Below, in pieces: positions 1 through 13,500 of a stretch of DNA of 64,000 nt. Under the pieces are notes generated by a model. It was not told the DNA's origin. It saw only the letters and a list, made by a program, of their open reading frames with translations, and did no database searches. Source of the stretch: Rhynochetos jubatus (lineage: Eukaryota; Chordata; Aves; Eurypygiformes; Rhynochetidae); NCBI GenBank assembly GCA_027574665.1, contig CM050648.1, positions 46,601,200 through 46,665,199 of the forward strand, written 5' to 3'. Every line of letters starts with the position of its first letter. The first letter of the stretch is position 1. The position numbers and the translations under genes were made by a program.

Positions 1-149
1 AAAGGAATGATGGGGATTGTACATTGAAACCACATTGTCTTAGTTACGACCTCACTGCTGATCTCACAGCATGCAGGGAATGGAAATGAGGTCAACTTAC
101 TAAGCAAGAATACCACAGCAGAACACGGTATAATGGGCCAAAATTAGAT

Positions 150-1985
150 ACAGTTGGCAAGGGACACATCAAATTCTGGAAGAAATAATTCCATAAGTAC
201 ATTAGAGCAAGATGATGAAAGAAAAAGTTAGTCAACTGTGCAACACGGGAAAAACCAGAGGGATATGGAGACAGAGCTAATATTCATACTGTCTTTTTTG
301 CATCCATCTTCACCACAAATCTGCTGCATTGAGGTGCTTAATACAATTAATACCAGCATCGAAAGGCAAAAGGGTAAGATCTCACCCTTGAACAAGCAAG
401 GAGCTGAATAAATATTAGTTAAATGCATTCAAATCATCTGGGCTTGATAGACTAGCCTGTTAAATGGCCAGTTATGAATATATTTCAGAACCATTAAAAG
501 ACGGATTTCAGAGCAGTGAAGAGGACAACTGTAAAATCATATGTGCTAGTTATATGTATACAACACATATGTATCATAGGTGTCCAAAGAAGGGGATAAG
601 CACAGCTAATGACTGACAGACTAAGCCCACTTCAGAAGAACTGTATGGCCTACACACAGACAACGGATTCTTTTCTGAGAAGCCATAGGGTGTCCTAAGA
701 TATAACAGACACATTCTGGGCAGATACAACCCAGAACCTATGGGGGACCTATAACCTTTTGAAGAAGCTGGGTACATACGTGCTACATAGTGTGGCACTT
801 CTGAATTGACACAAGCAGCCTATGTTTAAATATCTTGCTTGCTCCCTCCTATGTTCAAGCTCTGGAGAGTATGTGCAATGATTAAAGCACAAGATATCAC
901 ACTATATACAACTGCCTGGAAGTTAACAAGGAGTTGAGCAACAGCCAACACATATTTGTCAAGAATAGGTCATGTGAAGTCAATCTGTTTTCTTTCTGAC
1001 AGCATAAAAGGCCTTGTGATAGAAAAGAAACAGCACAAGTTTTATATCTTGATTTTAACAATGCTGTGCTACGTGACAATTTCTTAAGCAAAGCTAAGAT
1101 GCATAAATTGTTATTAGATGGCTATGGAACTACTCAGAACTCTTTATGTAGGGAACTATTGTTTATTTATTATCAACTAGGAGGCTGTATTCCAGGGGCA
1201 TGATTAAAAAAATGGAAGCAATTTGCAAATTACATCAGCCAGAGAGACTGAGTACACTGAAATCTGCAACCGAAATTCAAAATTCTCTTGATGGATTTGA
1301 GAATTACTTTGGAAACAACAGGGAGAAGTAGGACATTGAAACAGTGGCAAATGCAAAGTTTCAGACTCTTGTAGTAATATAACTAGCAAAATACAAAATG
1401 AAGAAACTAAGTGGCTATGCAATGCTTCTGGAGACTTATGAGCACATGGGCTGATCGCAAACAAGTCAACCTTGCTATAAAATTGCAAAGAAGGTAAGCA
1501 CAACACTGAAAGTTATACATAGGAGTGCTGTGTAAAAACATAGAAGTTCTGCTCTCTTTGGTGTTATTTAGCACTTGACCTGGAGTAATATGTTCAATTT
1601 CGATTGCTGCAACTCAGAACTGGTACAAAGTCCAAAGGAGAGAAATAAGCACAGGTTTAAGGTCCTAGATCTACGAAGACTGCATTAACAAGGGCTGCTT
1701 CTCAAGAAAAACAACCAAGGAGATGGCGAATGGGTTACCACCTTCATGCTTGAAGGCTATTACAAAATGAACACAGTCATCTCCACGCTCTCCACATAGA
1801 GGCCAAACTGAACAAAGAATAATAGTCAAAATTGCAGTGAGAGAGATTCAGATTAGACGCCAAGGATGAAACTTTGTAGGAGTGAAAACAATAAAGCACT
1901 AGACTTATTTGGAAAGGCTGTGAATTCTCCATCACTAGACAGCAAAAAAACCTTTTAGACTATCTATCAAGAAAACCAGACTTTG
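150..1985 (+). mobile_element. Old CR1 LINE, sense, decayed reverse-transcriptase region to 3' end
   Basis: The sequence follows the order of a CR1 ORF2 3' half on the plus strand. A motif like ttcaaatcatctgggcttga is near 427, and an aacagccaacacatatttgtcaagaa stretch, typical of the segment before RT motif A, is near 940. An RT motif-A remnant reading LYLDFNNA (from the CR1 YLDFSKAF type) is near 1040. Later come the lysine-rich K(C/F)-containing region near 1340, the FISIAATQ-like stretch near 1600, and a terminal gtgaattctccatcac stretch near 1920. Many stops and indels show it is ancient and inactive. The 5' boundary is uncertain; family assignment is from memory of CR1 structure. Confidence 0.65.
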
Positions 1986-4900
1986 TTGATTTTTCCTTAG
2001 TCTAGGGAAGACTAGATAAAGTGTTTCTTCTTTGCATATTTTCTATGTCAAATATAAAAGATGCTAAAGAAGTTTAAAAATAAACTAGTGTTTCACAGTT
2101 TACAAAGCTAAAGGACAGTACATCAAATTGCCATCTATTACATCGTCATTAAAAAGAAAACTAAAAGAGATCTTGTATGCATTTCTCTTCTGACCAATTG
2201 CCAACTTCTTTTTTTTAAAGAAAGGTGCTTTAATTAGTCCTTGCATTCTGTCTTCAAGGCCTATAGCCTCTTAATGCCCTTCCAATGGAGTCACTCTATG
2301 CAACCTAATGAAACTGGCCACAGCTCATGATTTATATTTGAAAAACCACTCATTTGGACAGAATGACCTTTAGAAACACTGCGATTTCATAAGATAATGG
2401 CGTAGTTTTTTTCTGCATGCAATTTAAACCTTAGATTGCAGTGAGTTCCAAAATACCTTAAACGGATATCATAGCATGGCACATTGCGCTGTCTTCTTGC
2501 TCTGCTTGTACCGCGGACACACTCTTTCAGCTTCTGGAACCATCTTTCTCAAACACAAACCCCTTGTATCATCCACCACAATTATACTTTGTGATGGCTG
2601 GAAGGAGTCTTACTCACTCATCAACAACTCCTTTGCTAGCAGCTGATAGCTTGAGGCATATTAAAAGATGTTAGACTCTTTCCGTTCCTGAGGCTGAGTG
2701 TGGCATCGCTGTAGAGCAGACTCCTCATTAAGCCCAAGAGACGGAAAGTATCATTGGAAAATACAGAATGGCTTCAGAGAGTAGTATTATAAGGCCATAT
2801 GCTCTGCCCATACCAATGTTTTCTAGAAAAGAACGTTACCATTGCAAAATGAACAAGGCATTAAAAAGGGAACAGAACATACTACTACTATATGTGTTCC
2901 CGTCAGTCTCTGGACTGCTTAATTTCTGACTGACACATACTTCAGAAACTCTAACAAGATCTGCTTGCACTTATATAAGCCTAAATCCTATATAGTAATG
3001 CAAAACAATGATTCTCCTGTTCATTACTTCGGCTAATGATCTGGGAACCGATTATGTCAAGGAGTTCTCTACAGCTCAAGTTCTCCCTGTCAAGTAGTGG
3101 TTGGCAGTTATAAAACTTAACTTTCATCCATCTGAAAAAAACTTTTAAGTGAACTTGCATGTATTTCTAGTAAGAAAATCGAGGAAGTTTCTCCATTTCC
3201 TACAGAATACTGCTGAGTGTTCAAATATGCCATTACCTATTTAAAACTCATTTTTCCACTTATACAACTACCATTTAAAGAGATTGTAATAAATGGGACC
3301 AAACTAAAAGGATGGCACGTTGGCACGTCTATAATAGAGAATGAGCGTGAATGCGCTTGGGTAAGAAAATGAAAAGCAGCTGTAGTTGTCCCAAAAAATC
3401 TGTAAGTTCTCTTAAACAATGGCTGCATTTCTGGTGACAGTGTTTCTGCTACATAACTCAATGTTAAGCAAAGATACTGTATTTTTCAGCACTCAGTAAT
3501 ATGTGAGTGGTACCACATGGTAACAACATCGGATAAAATCAGAGGTTGAATAATAATTCCTTGATAATTGCAAGGAACAGATCCTGTAGATAAAGCTTGT
3601 GAAAGATCACATAATAGCCAATTACTAAGAAGGCTGTCAAATAAAAGATTGCTATTTCTATTTAGCTTAGCTGGCAGACTGAAAAAGGGGAATTTATATT
3701 TTCCATAAATATTTCAGTCCATTTGATATAACTGTGGCTACTACTCACACATATGCATCCACCATCTTCTATTTATATCAGTTAAACTCTGCCAGCAATC
3801 AATGCTTTCAGTATGCAAAAGACTTCCATGGGTGAGTTGCTTATTGTAGGAAATACAGAACTTGATGGAATACAGAATTATTTTTTATGGCTCATGTAAA
3901 TTTTGGTGCCCTTCTCTGAATTCTTTCCACAGCTTCTGAAGTGAACTGGCCATGCTTAATATTCCAGATGATGACTTAACACTATTTATTTAATGAAAGG
4001 GTGCTTTCTTTAGTGCAGCCTACCTGTTATTGTTGCTTAAAGGCTGACTGAGCAGATGTTTCTGCTGAGCTGGCCATAGTCATGATCACATCTTCTTTTC
4101 AAATGTGTTTTAGAAACTAGCAATGGAATAACCCACGTCATTATTTCCAGTGCCAAACGGTGTATGCTTTCCTACATCAAAGCCCCACTGACACTACTGA
4201 GGATCGAAGTCCAGCTTAGTTGACCTTACTAAAGAACACCTCAGTATTGGATTACCTCTGAAATTTTGGGTGAACCTCACACGGTAAGGGAGACAGCCAC
4301 AAAAGGACAGAGCTCAAGAGTCCACAGGAAGCACCTGTAGGCACTATAGGTAATTTGTATTTCCCTCAGAACTTGCAGGGAAGCAGAGTTTGGAGATCCA
4401 GAAAAAGGAACTATTAGGGGATAAACCAGTAGCACTACTGAGACCTAAAAAAAAAAACTGTCTGAGGACCCCCAAGAGGAAAGTTGAGAACAGCAAACCA
4501 AAATCATCTTGAATGCCAGCTGCCTCACAGTGAACAGCAAAATGAAAACACTGGATTTCAACAAATTCTTAGATTAGTAGCTGCACAAGCTTGATTCAAG
4601 AAATTATGAATTCTGTAAATTCTTTTGAGAAACGATGGTAGGGCAAAGTACAGCCTTGCAAATTATGTCAGTGTAGGGAAATAATAAAAAAAAAAGAGAC
4701 AGGAACCTATCAGCTTAAAGCACAAGCTTTTAATTAATCACCAAGACCAGAAAGAACCATATTGAATGTACTAACCTGGCTGTGATATTAAACTATAATA
4801 ATACACTTCAGATGGGGATTAAAGTCAGAGCCCAGGCAAAACATGAAACCTACTAACAAAGGAAAGCAAGAACACTAACAAGTTATCTTAAACCCCATTA

Positions 4901-5137
4901 AAGTGCTAGGCCATTAGTGAACAGCTAACATGCTGTGTTTGTACTCCTCCAAGTTTTCAAACATACAGAACATAGATTTCAAATCCTGGGAAAAAATATG
5001 GGAAATAATACAAGAAAGAACCCAGAAGATTACAAAGAAATGAGCACCAACCAGGATGGAGCTCTCAAGAAAAAATTATGACATCAACCTAAATGCTTTC
5101 TCTGATAGGTCTGAGGAAAAAGCAGTAGATATCACCC

Positions 5138-6372
5138 ACAGAATCATATCTAGAATCATGTGGGTTGAGCATGACTTCCAGAGGTCATGAAGTTTTCAAA
5201 GCCATTCCACTCTGAGCAGCTTGTTTAGGGCCTTGCCCACTTGAGTTCAGAGTATGTCCGAGCAGAGAGCTTCCACAGTCTCTCTGGATAATCTTTTCCA
5301 GAGTTTAACCACACTTGCTGTTAAAATATTTCTCTTGACAATCAAATCAGAATTTCCCATGTTTCCACCACCTCTAATGCTACTACTGCGGGCCTCCAAG
5401 AGCAGCTCTGTCTTCTCAACAATCTCCCATTAGCTACCTATGAACTGCCATGAGATCCCTTCGCAACCTCCTCTTCTCCTGCGTGAACAAATCCAGCTCT
5501 CCTGTGCTACAGCCCCTTAACCATCTTGGTAGCCTCCACTGGACGTGATCCAACATCCCAATGCCTTGAAAGAAAGGGTATCAGTGACCACTTCTCTTGA
5601 CCTGCTGGCTGGGGTCTTGCTTATTCAGCCCAAGATACTGCCAGCCTTCTTTACTGCCAGGGTATAGTACTGGTTCTTACTTAACTTGCTGCCCACCAAG
5701 ACTCCAGGGTTCTTTTAGCCTTTTTTGAAGATGGGTGCAACACTTCCTTTCTCCAGTCATTGGGGACCTTCCCTGATCTCCAGAACCTTTCAAGACAATA
5801 GTGAGCAGCCTTGCAAAGACATTACTCAGCTCTCAGCACCCTTAGATTCCATCTGTTGCACCACATGGAATTCTACGGGTCAAGTTCTTCCAAGTAGTAT
5901 TGACTTGTTTTTTATCTACTGCTGGCAGTATTCCTCTTTGAACACTTTTACAACGCTCAGAGGCCAGAGAGATCTTGTTGGTGAAAATGGAGGCAAAGGC
6001 GGCATTATGTCAGCTGGGTATGTGTTCACAGTCATTAAATCACAGACCTTACTCAGCAGTGGTCCCAGATTTTCTTTGTTCAGTCTACTACTATTTATTC
6101 TTTGTTGCCTTCAGAATCTTGAACTCCACAGTCACTACAGCTACAGCTAGGACAGTCATTTATTATTATACTCCTAACCAGCTGTTCTATGCTATCGAAC
6201 AGCAGATCCACCTGTGGATCACCCCAGGTGCCTACTCTATTACCAGAGTCAAGAAGTACTCTGACACTCTCCACTCCAGAAATTTCCCTGTTTGCATTCT
6301 ATTGTGTTGACCTTCTAGTGATAACAAAGAGGTTAAAGTCCTGATAAGAACCAGGACTGTGATACAGACTTC
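5138..6372 (-). mobile_element. CR1 LINE fragment, antisense
   Basis: Read on the minus strand this is a CR1 copy whose 3' end lies at the low-coordinate side, where an agaatcat repeat (the CR1 3' terminal octamer-like tail in reverse) is at about 5142-5157. The plus strand then shows the familiar reverse-complement CR1 blocks: the tgtttagggccttgcccac area, a tgaactgccatgagatccct block, then aggcaaaggcggcatta (5991) and cagatccacctgtggatcac (6203). The 141- and 111-codon plus-strand frames across it are antisense artefacts. It lies head to tail with a second CR1 fragment starting about 40 bp further on. Confidence 0.8.
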
Positions 6373-6414
6373 CTCAAGTTATTTAAAGAAAAATTTATTA
6401 TCTTCTTCACCCCA

Positions 6415-6880
6415 TCAAGAATAGTTGAGGTTAGAAGGGATGCTGGAGGTGATTATCTTGTCCAGGCCTCCTGCTCCAGCAGGGTCACCCACAGCCAGTT
6501 GCCCAAGACTGTCCAGATAGCTTTTGAGTATCTCCAAAGGATGGAAAATCCACAACCTCTCTAGGCAACCTGTGCCCTCATTAAAAAAAGTTTTACCTGA
6601 TGTTCACATGGAACCTCCTGTCTTTTGGTTTGTGCCCATTGTGTCTGGTTCTGTCACACCCCTTGTTCAGGTATTTATACACATTGGTAAGATTCCCACT
6701 GATCCTCCTCTTCTCTAGGCTAGGTCCCAGCTCTCAAAGTCTTCTACTCATATGACAGATGTTCCAGTCCCTTAATCCTTTCAGTGGCCCGTCACTGTAG
6801 CCTCCAATAACTCCATTTCTCTCTACTGGGGAGCCCAGAACTGGATAAAGTACTCAGTGTGGTCTTACCAATGCTGAGTT
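6415..6880 (-). mobile_element. CR1 LINE 3' fragment, antisense
   Basis: A second CR1 copy in the same orientation as its neighbour. The plus strand shows ccaggcctcctgctccagca (6462), ggtcacccacagccagttgc, caacctctctaggcaacctg (6553) and gaacctcctgtcttttggtt (6611), then ggagcccagaactggat near 6830. This order is the reverse complement of a CR1 3' end. It stops in a 41-bp tandem duplication (6881-6962). Divergence appears lower than in the sense copies, suggesting a younger insertion. Confidence 0.8.
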
Positions 6881-6962
6881 AGATTGGATTGTCAAATTCC
6901 CATCACAATGACACTCCTATTAGATTGGATTGGCAAAATCCCATCATGATGACATCCATGCC
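6881..6962 (+). repeat. Imperfect 41-bp tandem duplication
   Basis: Two adjacent copies start agattggattgtcaaa (6881) and agattggattggcaaa (6922), each continuing through a cccatca(c/t)(a/g)atgaca segment. It lies at the 5' edge of the antisense CR1 fragment. Confidence 0.85.
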
Positions 6963-8790
6963 ACTCGCCTTTCCTCTGTTTCTGACCCCTAAGATCTGAA
7001 CCAAACTGTAATCCACCCTATAGAAGAGCTCCATACACATACGCTATTCCCCTTGAGGGCAACCACTCCCCTCATCTTCTCTGATTGTCTATTCTCAAAA
7101 GAAGCAAATTTTCACCAATGGTTTGGATATACATAAAAAAAACCCCAACCAAAACGTGCAGAGAAAGGCACAGTAAAATACTGGAGAGAAGCTAAAAAAG
7201 GGAGGGGAATGAATAGTAAAGGATTTGATAATTACCAAGTTTAATACAAAACGTTGATGTTTTCAGGTCTTGAGGACACAGATGGTAAGAATGTGGAAGA
7301 AGTAATGCAGTCAGAAACTACAGAACATTTGAAAAAAACCAGACAGGGCTTGCCAAAAAACACAGAGACAAAAGTATAGCAACTGTTTCTTTGCCTGAAG
7401 GAACACTTACAGACTCATTCAAACACAAAAATACATGCACACTTTTACACACAGTGCTATGACTTTGAAGAAAAATCTCTCCCTTCTTAAAACACTTTCC
7501 AAGTATTTAAAGCCAACAGTGGAAGAGGTTCTGAGTTTAACGTAGGTAAATAGGAGTGTAAGAAAACTGATTCTGACAAGATGCAACAATCAGGACCTTT
7601 TTGTTGTTGTGATCACAAAACAGTTATAGTAAAGCTGAGAAGTACACTAGTGATAAGACAGATACATCCAACACAAAGGAATGCAGTAGGCAGCAACACA
7701 TGGATCTGACTTAAGAGCTGCTCCCATAACAACAAACTTTGGCACCCCAGCTTCATGTTTTAGGTAGGTGACATGGAAAGATACCAGTTTGCACTATGAC
7801 TCTCACAGCAATTCTGACGTAATACAACTTCAGTGCTAATGGTCACTCTGTATAATCTCTCTTCCATGGGTCTCACCTTTTTGCAGCAGAGAATAACCTG
7901 ACCCAGAAAACAGCTAAACTTTATTTAGTCCTGATTATGAAGCTATCAATCTTTATAAGAAAAACTCTTGTCATTCCCAACTGATCGTTGACATAACATA
8001 AACAGTTTGTTCTCGAATACAAAGTGAAAAGACAGATTCTGAAGACAGATGGTGAAAATAACTCTGTATATTACTTTAGTCCTTTAAAAAATAACCAGAC
8101 TAAACTTCCAAGTAAAACATCAAAGGATGAAAAAGAAAATATCTACTACTATAGGAATAATTGCTTCAGACAAGAGGAGAAAAAGAAGAAGTCTTTTAAA
8201 GAAAGAAACAAAGACCTTTTCCATCTTCACTAAAGTGGGAAATATGCCGAGTAAGACTGAAGAATTGCAAACATATGTTTTCAAAATGAAATGTGACTTG
8301 TTAATTTAGACCTTGTCTAAATCAAGAAGACAAGTGGGATAGCTATATTCATTCCAATACACTTCAGTGTCAAAAAAGACAATAGAATCCAAGCTGGTTG
8401 AGCTCAGATGCAAGAAATTAAATGAAGAATTTAAGAAGAATAATAAATCTTGAAAAATGAAAAGATAAAGCATGGTTTAAAATGAAGCAAAAATTAAGTA
8501 AAATATAAGGAAAACCAGAGCATGCAGCACCTTCTAACTGCATTCAAATTATAGAAATTACAATTAAAATCTATTTATTACATCTATCATACAACTATCA
8601 AACCCAAGTATGCCAGAATACACAACAAAAAGTATTTATAAAGGTACTAGAAGTGGCACATAAGCCTGGAAATAAAAGGTAAACTAGAAAAACACACATA
8701 GATCATGATCAAGTCCAGCATGTATGAAACTTGTTTAAAAAAAGATGCTTGGAGATTTCAAGAAAGTAAAACATTATTAAATTATCCACC

Positions 8791-8913
8791 ATGGCTCATA
8801 TATTGGGGAAGGTGCAGAAAAAGAGATGTAAACAGCCAGGGCCTGGTCATGTAGCTTTTGATAAAAATAAAGAGACATATGCCTTTGACCCCAAGAAGCA
8901 GAAGGTAAGGTGA
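8791..8913 (+). other. Candidate plus-strand first coding exon or small ORF
   Basis: A near-ideal Kozak start (ccaccatgg) opens a 40-codon frame reading MAHILGKVQKKRCKQPGPGH then VAFDKNKETYAFDPKKQK. At 8904/8905 there is a consensus-like splice donor (aag, gtaagg), and the frame stops two codons later if unspliced. It lies antisense inside the ASXL3 intron. The composition is basic and coding-like; no family is recognised. It could be a retrocopy fragment or an antisense transcript's exon. Confidence 0.2.
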
Positions 8914-9210
8914 TGTTACGTGCAAACATTTAAAATTAGCCAGTCTTTTGTGATGAGTGTTGTAAATGAAAACCCTGTATCCAATCCGACTTCTCTAGGC
9001 ACTAGAAAACATTGCCTTCCTATGCAAAAAAAAAAAAAGGCTGTGTGTCTTTAACACAAGAACAAGTAAAATGAAAATTGAGTTTAAATAATTCAAAGAC
9101 AAAAAATAGCAATGTTCTGAAATATTAGGATAAAACCCCCTCAACCTCTTTTTCCCTTCTTTATTTAAGCAAAATAAGTATACTGAAAAAAAGGGAGGGG
9201 GAGAGGCATG

Positions 9211-9227
9211 GAGAGAGAGAGAGAGAG
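9211..9227 (+). repeat. (GA)n microsatellite
   Basis: About 8.5 GA units inside a purine-rich stretch (roughly 9185-9270). Confidence 0.9.
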
Positions 9228-10544
9228 GGGAAGGGGATAGGAGGCAGGGAGAAAGCAAGGGTGAAGAGAGGGAGACATTGCGCAGAAGCACGGATGGATC
9301 ACTTCTGCTTGCCCTTCTTTTCACTGCACCTGCACCCGACACCCTGTTTCCTTGGCTGTCTTCTGCTTCAGAACGGTAAGGAATGTTCCGTTCTCCATCC
9401 AACTCCAGTGCAGTCCTGCAGTGGCAACACTGGAGGCACTACAGACCAACTCATATCGCTCAGTTATTAGCACTTTGCAAGGAAGGAACAGTTGAAACAC
9501 TACCCACTGCAGCAGTGCAATGCATCCCTAACAGCCACATAATTTGAAGCATGCCAGTCCCTTGTGTCCATATATGTTAACATTTATGTCCACATATTAG
9601 TTATGCTATCGTAACACAGCTCCTAGCACAAAGTCTTTAAAAAGGCACTTGTGCAAGTACTGTCCCACCAGTTGGAGGTGTTTTATCAATTCTCTTTTTA
9701 AAGTACTAATAACTCTGTCAAATGTAAATGGAACTGGTATTGCATACCAGTTGTTTGTTTTTTTTTTTTTTTAAAGCAGTAACAGCTGTGCACTGTACTT
9801 TATAAAATTTACATGGAAGGAAGGAGAGGGGAATAAAAGCTTCACTAGTTTGCATGAGGAGAAGAACCACGAGCGTAGGGCCCCTCACACACCAGAAGGA
9901 CTTACGGAAAAGGATGCTGCAGAGAGAGCTGTGGCTCTTACATTTTCCGCAGGCAGAGCACCATTGCTGTGTCCTACTAGATGCTCTGACTGAGTCGAGC
10001 CTTGCTACAGACAAAAGCAATTGCAATAGTTCTGCTAACACCTCTGCAACACTTGTTCGAAAAGGTGAGACATGCTTTAAGAGTGACGAGAGCTTGTAGC
10101 TAGGGCTCTAGAAATGAGACAAGAACTTCATGGATGCAGCGTGGTGGAAAACACTGATTCACACTTCTGAAATACAGACCAAGCCTGCAGAAATACAAAA
10201 CCATGCCACAATCAAAACCGTAAAGCTTCCTATTCACATATGTAGAAGTACTGATATTGAGGATGACCTCTAAGGATTATTGCAAACAAGCAAACAAGAA
10301 TTCCATTACCACATCAATCAGAGCAGCCAGATTGCAATGCAATTGCAGTGAGCCTTACTGGACTGCACTAGGGAAGCTAAGAGTATTCCTGTAGCTAAAG
10401 CCAACAGGGATTTGGAAGTAAAATCCTTCAGCCTTCAACTCATGTGAAGTGAAACTGATGTTTGTTGTTAATACATGACTGTGAAATGTGCAGATACACC
10501 ATCCATACAGCTGTGTTTGGTAAAAAAGGTATTAACTTGTAAGA

Positions 10545-10595
10545 CAGAGGGGCCAGCCAGGGGTAGTAACCCCTCTGAACACCGCTGGCTAGCTG
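10545..10595. repeat. GC-rich inverted repeats with alternative hairpins
   Basis: AGGGGT (10559-10564) pairs with ACCCCT (10569-10574) across a 4-nt loop. CAGAGGGG (10545-10552) alternatively pairs with CCCCTCTG (10570-10577). An outer AGCCA/TGGCT pairing is also possible. It stands out in AT-rich sequence. Confidence 0.8.
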
Positions 10596-13500
10596 AGCTC
10601 AGGAATCAGAGCCCCAGAATCTTATTGAAAAGGCAGCTTAAATGCTTTGGAATTTCTTCATCCATCCAGTCTACAAGATACCTCCATTAAAGCTACCCTA
10701 ATAAAGCTGTACAAATAAAGCACATTACAACAACACCATGCTATCCACATTAACCAATAAAACCAAAGAAAAAATGTCAGTTAAAGGGAGAAATGTGACA
10801 TAAAATGACCTTCAATTACTACACACACAGGGGTGACAATTTAACAGCTTTTTAAATATGTTTAGGTGCAGAAGATGCGTTACATTTAACCTTCTACTGC
10901 AAATGTTCTCCTCTGAACTAAGTGCTTTTGTCATAACCCTAAAACTATTTCATTGTAAAACTCAAACATTTACAGGAACGTAATTATAAATTCTTGAAAG
11001 CTACTGATGACAGAAAATTGAAAAGGACAGCTAAGAGGTTGCAGTATTAGCAGAAATGGCAGCTAAGTAAGATAAAGTAACCATTTGGCTACTACTACAC
11101 AATAGTTCCATGGAGAAAAATGTAAAACAAGCCTGGGAGCAAAAAAATGCAGACAGGACTAATTTCTGCAGTTTGAGGTCTTATAAAGAAAACGCTGGAA
11201 AAGTCCAATGGCAAATATATTTCGCAAGTACTGATGAAGTTAAGAAAGCTAACAGGAAGATGGTTACACTGCTACAAGGAAGGAACTGTGAAAATAAAGC
11301 CTGGCTTACTGTCTTTTAATATAAAACTAATAAACAGTAAAATAGATATTAAGTAGTATTTATTTTGGGTTTTTTGATTATAAAGAATAAAATAAAAACT
11401 GTCAGAATGGTAGGTGCCAGACCTCTCCTCTCTCTTACAAGCATAAGAATTTTGTGTATTCTTCGTTACCTGCTCTCCACTGCATAACTCAAACTGATGT
11501 GCTTGGGAGTAGGAGTAATTTGTACACATCAGAAACAACAGCTACCTTTTGTTATCATTGCTCAAATGTTAGGAACAGATATGAAGCTGATTCATACTGC
11601 ATGAAAGCAAAGAGGTTTCGAAATGGAATTCTGTACATATCCTCCCCAAAATTACTTGTAACTCTTTTAAACAGAGCAGAGAAAATCACTGACACCAGCC
11701 TGTGCCTTTTTTCCATGCAAGGTGAGGGAGTCTTTGCAAGGTGGTATAATCAAACTGGAAGTGCCAACATCAACCTAAATCAAGTAGGGCAAGACAGAAA
11801 CACAGAAGGTGCGCTGACCATAAAATGACAGGATGCTGTCTAGTTATCACATAGCAACAATAGTATGTCTCTTGGCACTGACCCAAGAGACAGTTATTCT
11901 TTTGGGAGTCACTGATTTAGAAATTAAAAGAAAAAGATTAAGGTAGGTTTTGAGCCATTCTAGAATCTTCTGACTCGTATGTCATGTTTTCTTTTCAGTA
12001 GATTGGCTTACTATAAACCTGAAATATTCACAGGCACTTCTGTAATATTACGTGACTTCAGTATTTCCTTAAGAACACTTAAGTTTAGAATTGAAGATTG
12101 ATTCAGAAAATAAAAGATTGCTAAATTTCTTTCATAAAACAAAGCTAAGACAAGATGTAATTTTTACTAGGATATCCTCTACTGCTTTACGTGGTCTTCA
12201 TGAGTAGGTTTGGTGAGATAAAATGGCACTGCAACCTAACACACAGATCTGAGGAGGCTTTGATCCTTAGTGGGTATTTCACAGGATGAAATTCTCATCC
12301 TATGTGAAAGGGCAGGGCAGGTGCAAACCACAAGAGGCTCAGAAGAACCCCATATTAACAGAAGAGAAAATACAGGGCAGGAAGTTAAATTCTCAAAGAT
12401 CAGAATGTTGTTAAGGATTTGTAGAGTCTGCAATTTTTTTCAGAGCATTCACGACAGAACATTTTGTTTAGCTCTCTAAGGATGAGTAAAATCTCTTAAG
12501 CTTTCTGCTACTATTCAGATGAGGCAGGGCTTCTCTTCTTGGAAGCTTACTATGTTTCCCTTCCATTTGCCCATACCCTAGTACACGGAAAGCTGGTGTA
12601 GACAAGGTATTGCTGGCTGCCATTTCTTTTCAGCAACCTGCCACACAGGCCTGTTACTCATCCTTGCACAACGTAGGTTGTTTAATTAACATTTAAAGAG
12701 GCACTGATGCAGTATAGCAATCTAGATACAGAGAGAAACTTCCTGCTTTGAAGATGAATATTTACTGAAAGGTGATCAGGAAGGCTTCTGTTACATGTAA
12801 TTATCAGCTTGATGTATTAACATTAGAAGCAGGTATTTCTTTGATGAAAATTCCATTGTTCTTCAGCTGTAGAATGTTCTAATTACAGCTGAAAAGAAAA
12901 ATACTTTTCTGGGATTTGTGACAAATGAAATCTTTTGTGCAGAGACTTTGCTTTCCATATAGTTTCTATACCTACATGTTTTCTTTATTGCCATCTCAGT
13001 CATCTCGGTCTCCTGGGGGATCACCCAACAGGCTTCTGTATCAGCTGAGCTTTAAGGTTTGAGCCTTTGAGTCCACAGAGATTAAAAAAGAGCCTAAAAT
13101 CAGGATGTTCAAACTTCAGATATGAGGTTCCCAGTATCAGGGATGCAGCATTTTAGAGCAGTCTGCTGAAGAGACAAGTCTGGGTCATAGCTGCTTCTTT
13201 GAATAATGTCCACATACTATTTCACTCTGAACTCAAATAACAGCAAATAAAATCCTTGATAACCCATACCTATCGTAACTGCCAACTTGCTCTGATTCCT
13301 TCTACAGGCATTTTGAAGACAGAAAATTACATACAGGCCTCATTGGTACTGAAATAAAATTAAAACTAATATGCAACCTGAAATCAATTTCATGTGTGAA
13401 TAACTGATGATACAATTTATCTTTTCCTAAGGGAAAAATAAAAGGACAATGATCCTTCATGTTCACTTTGTCAGAAATCTAGCTGGAGTAGGAAAAATGA

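Noticed and set aside
5725..6310. Plus-strand frames of 141 and 111 codons
   Set aside because: They lie antisense across a CR1 fragment and have no independent support.
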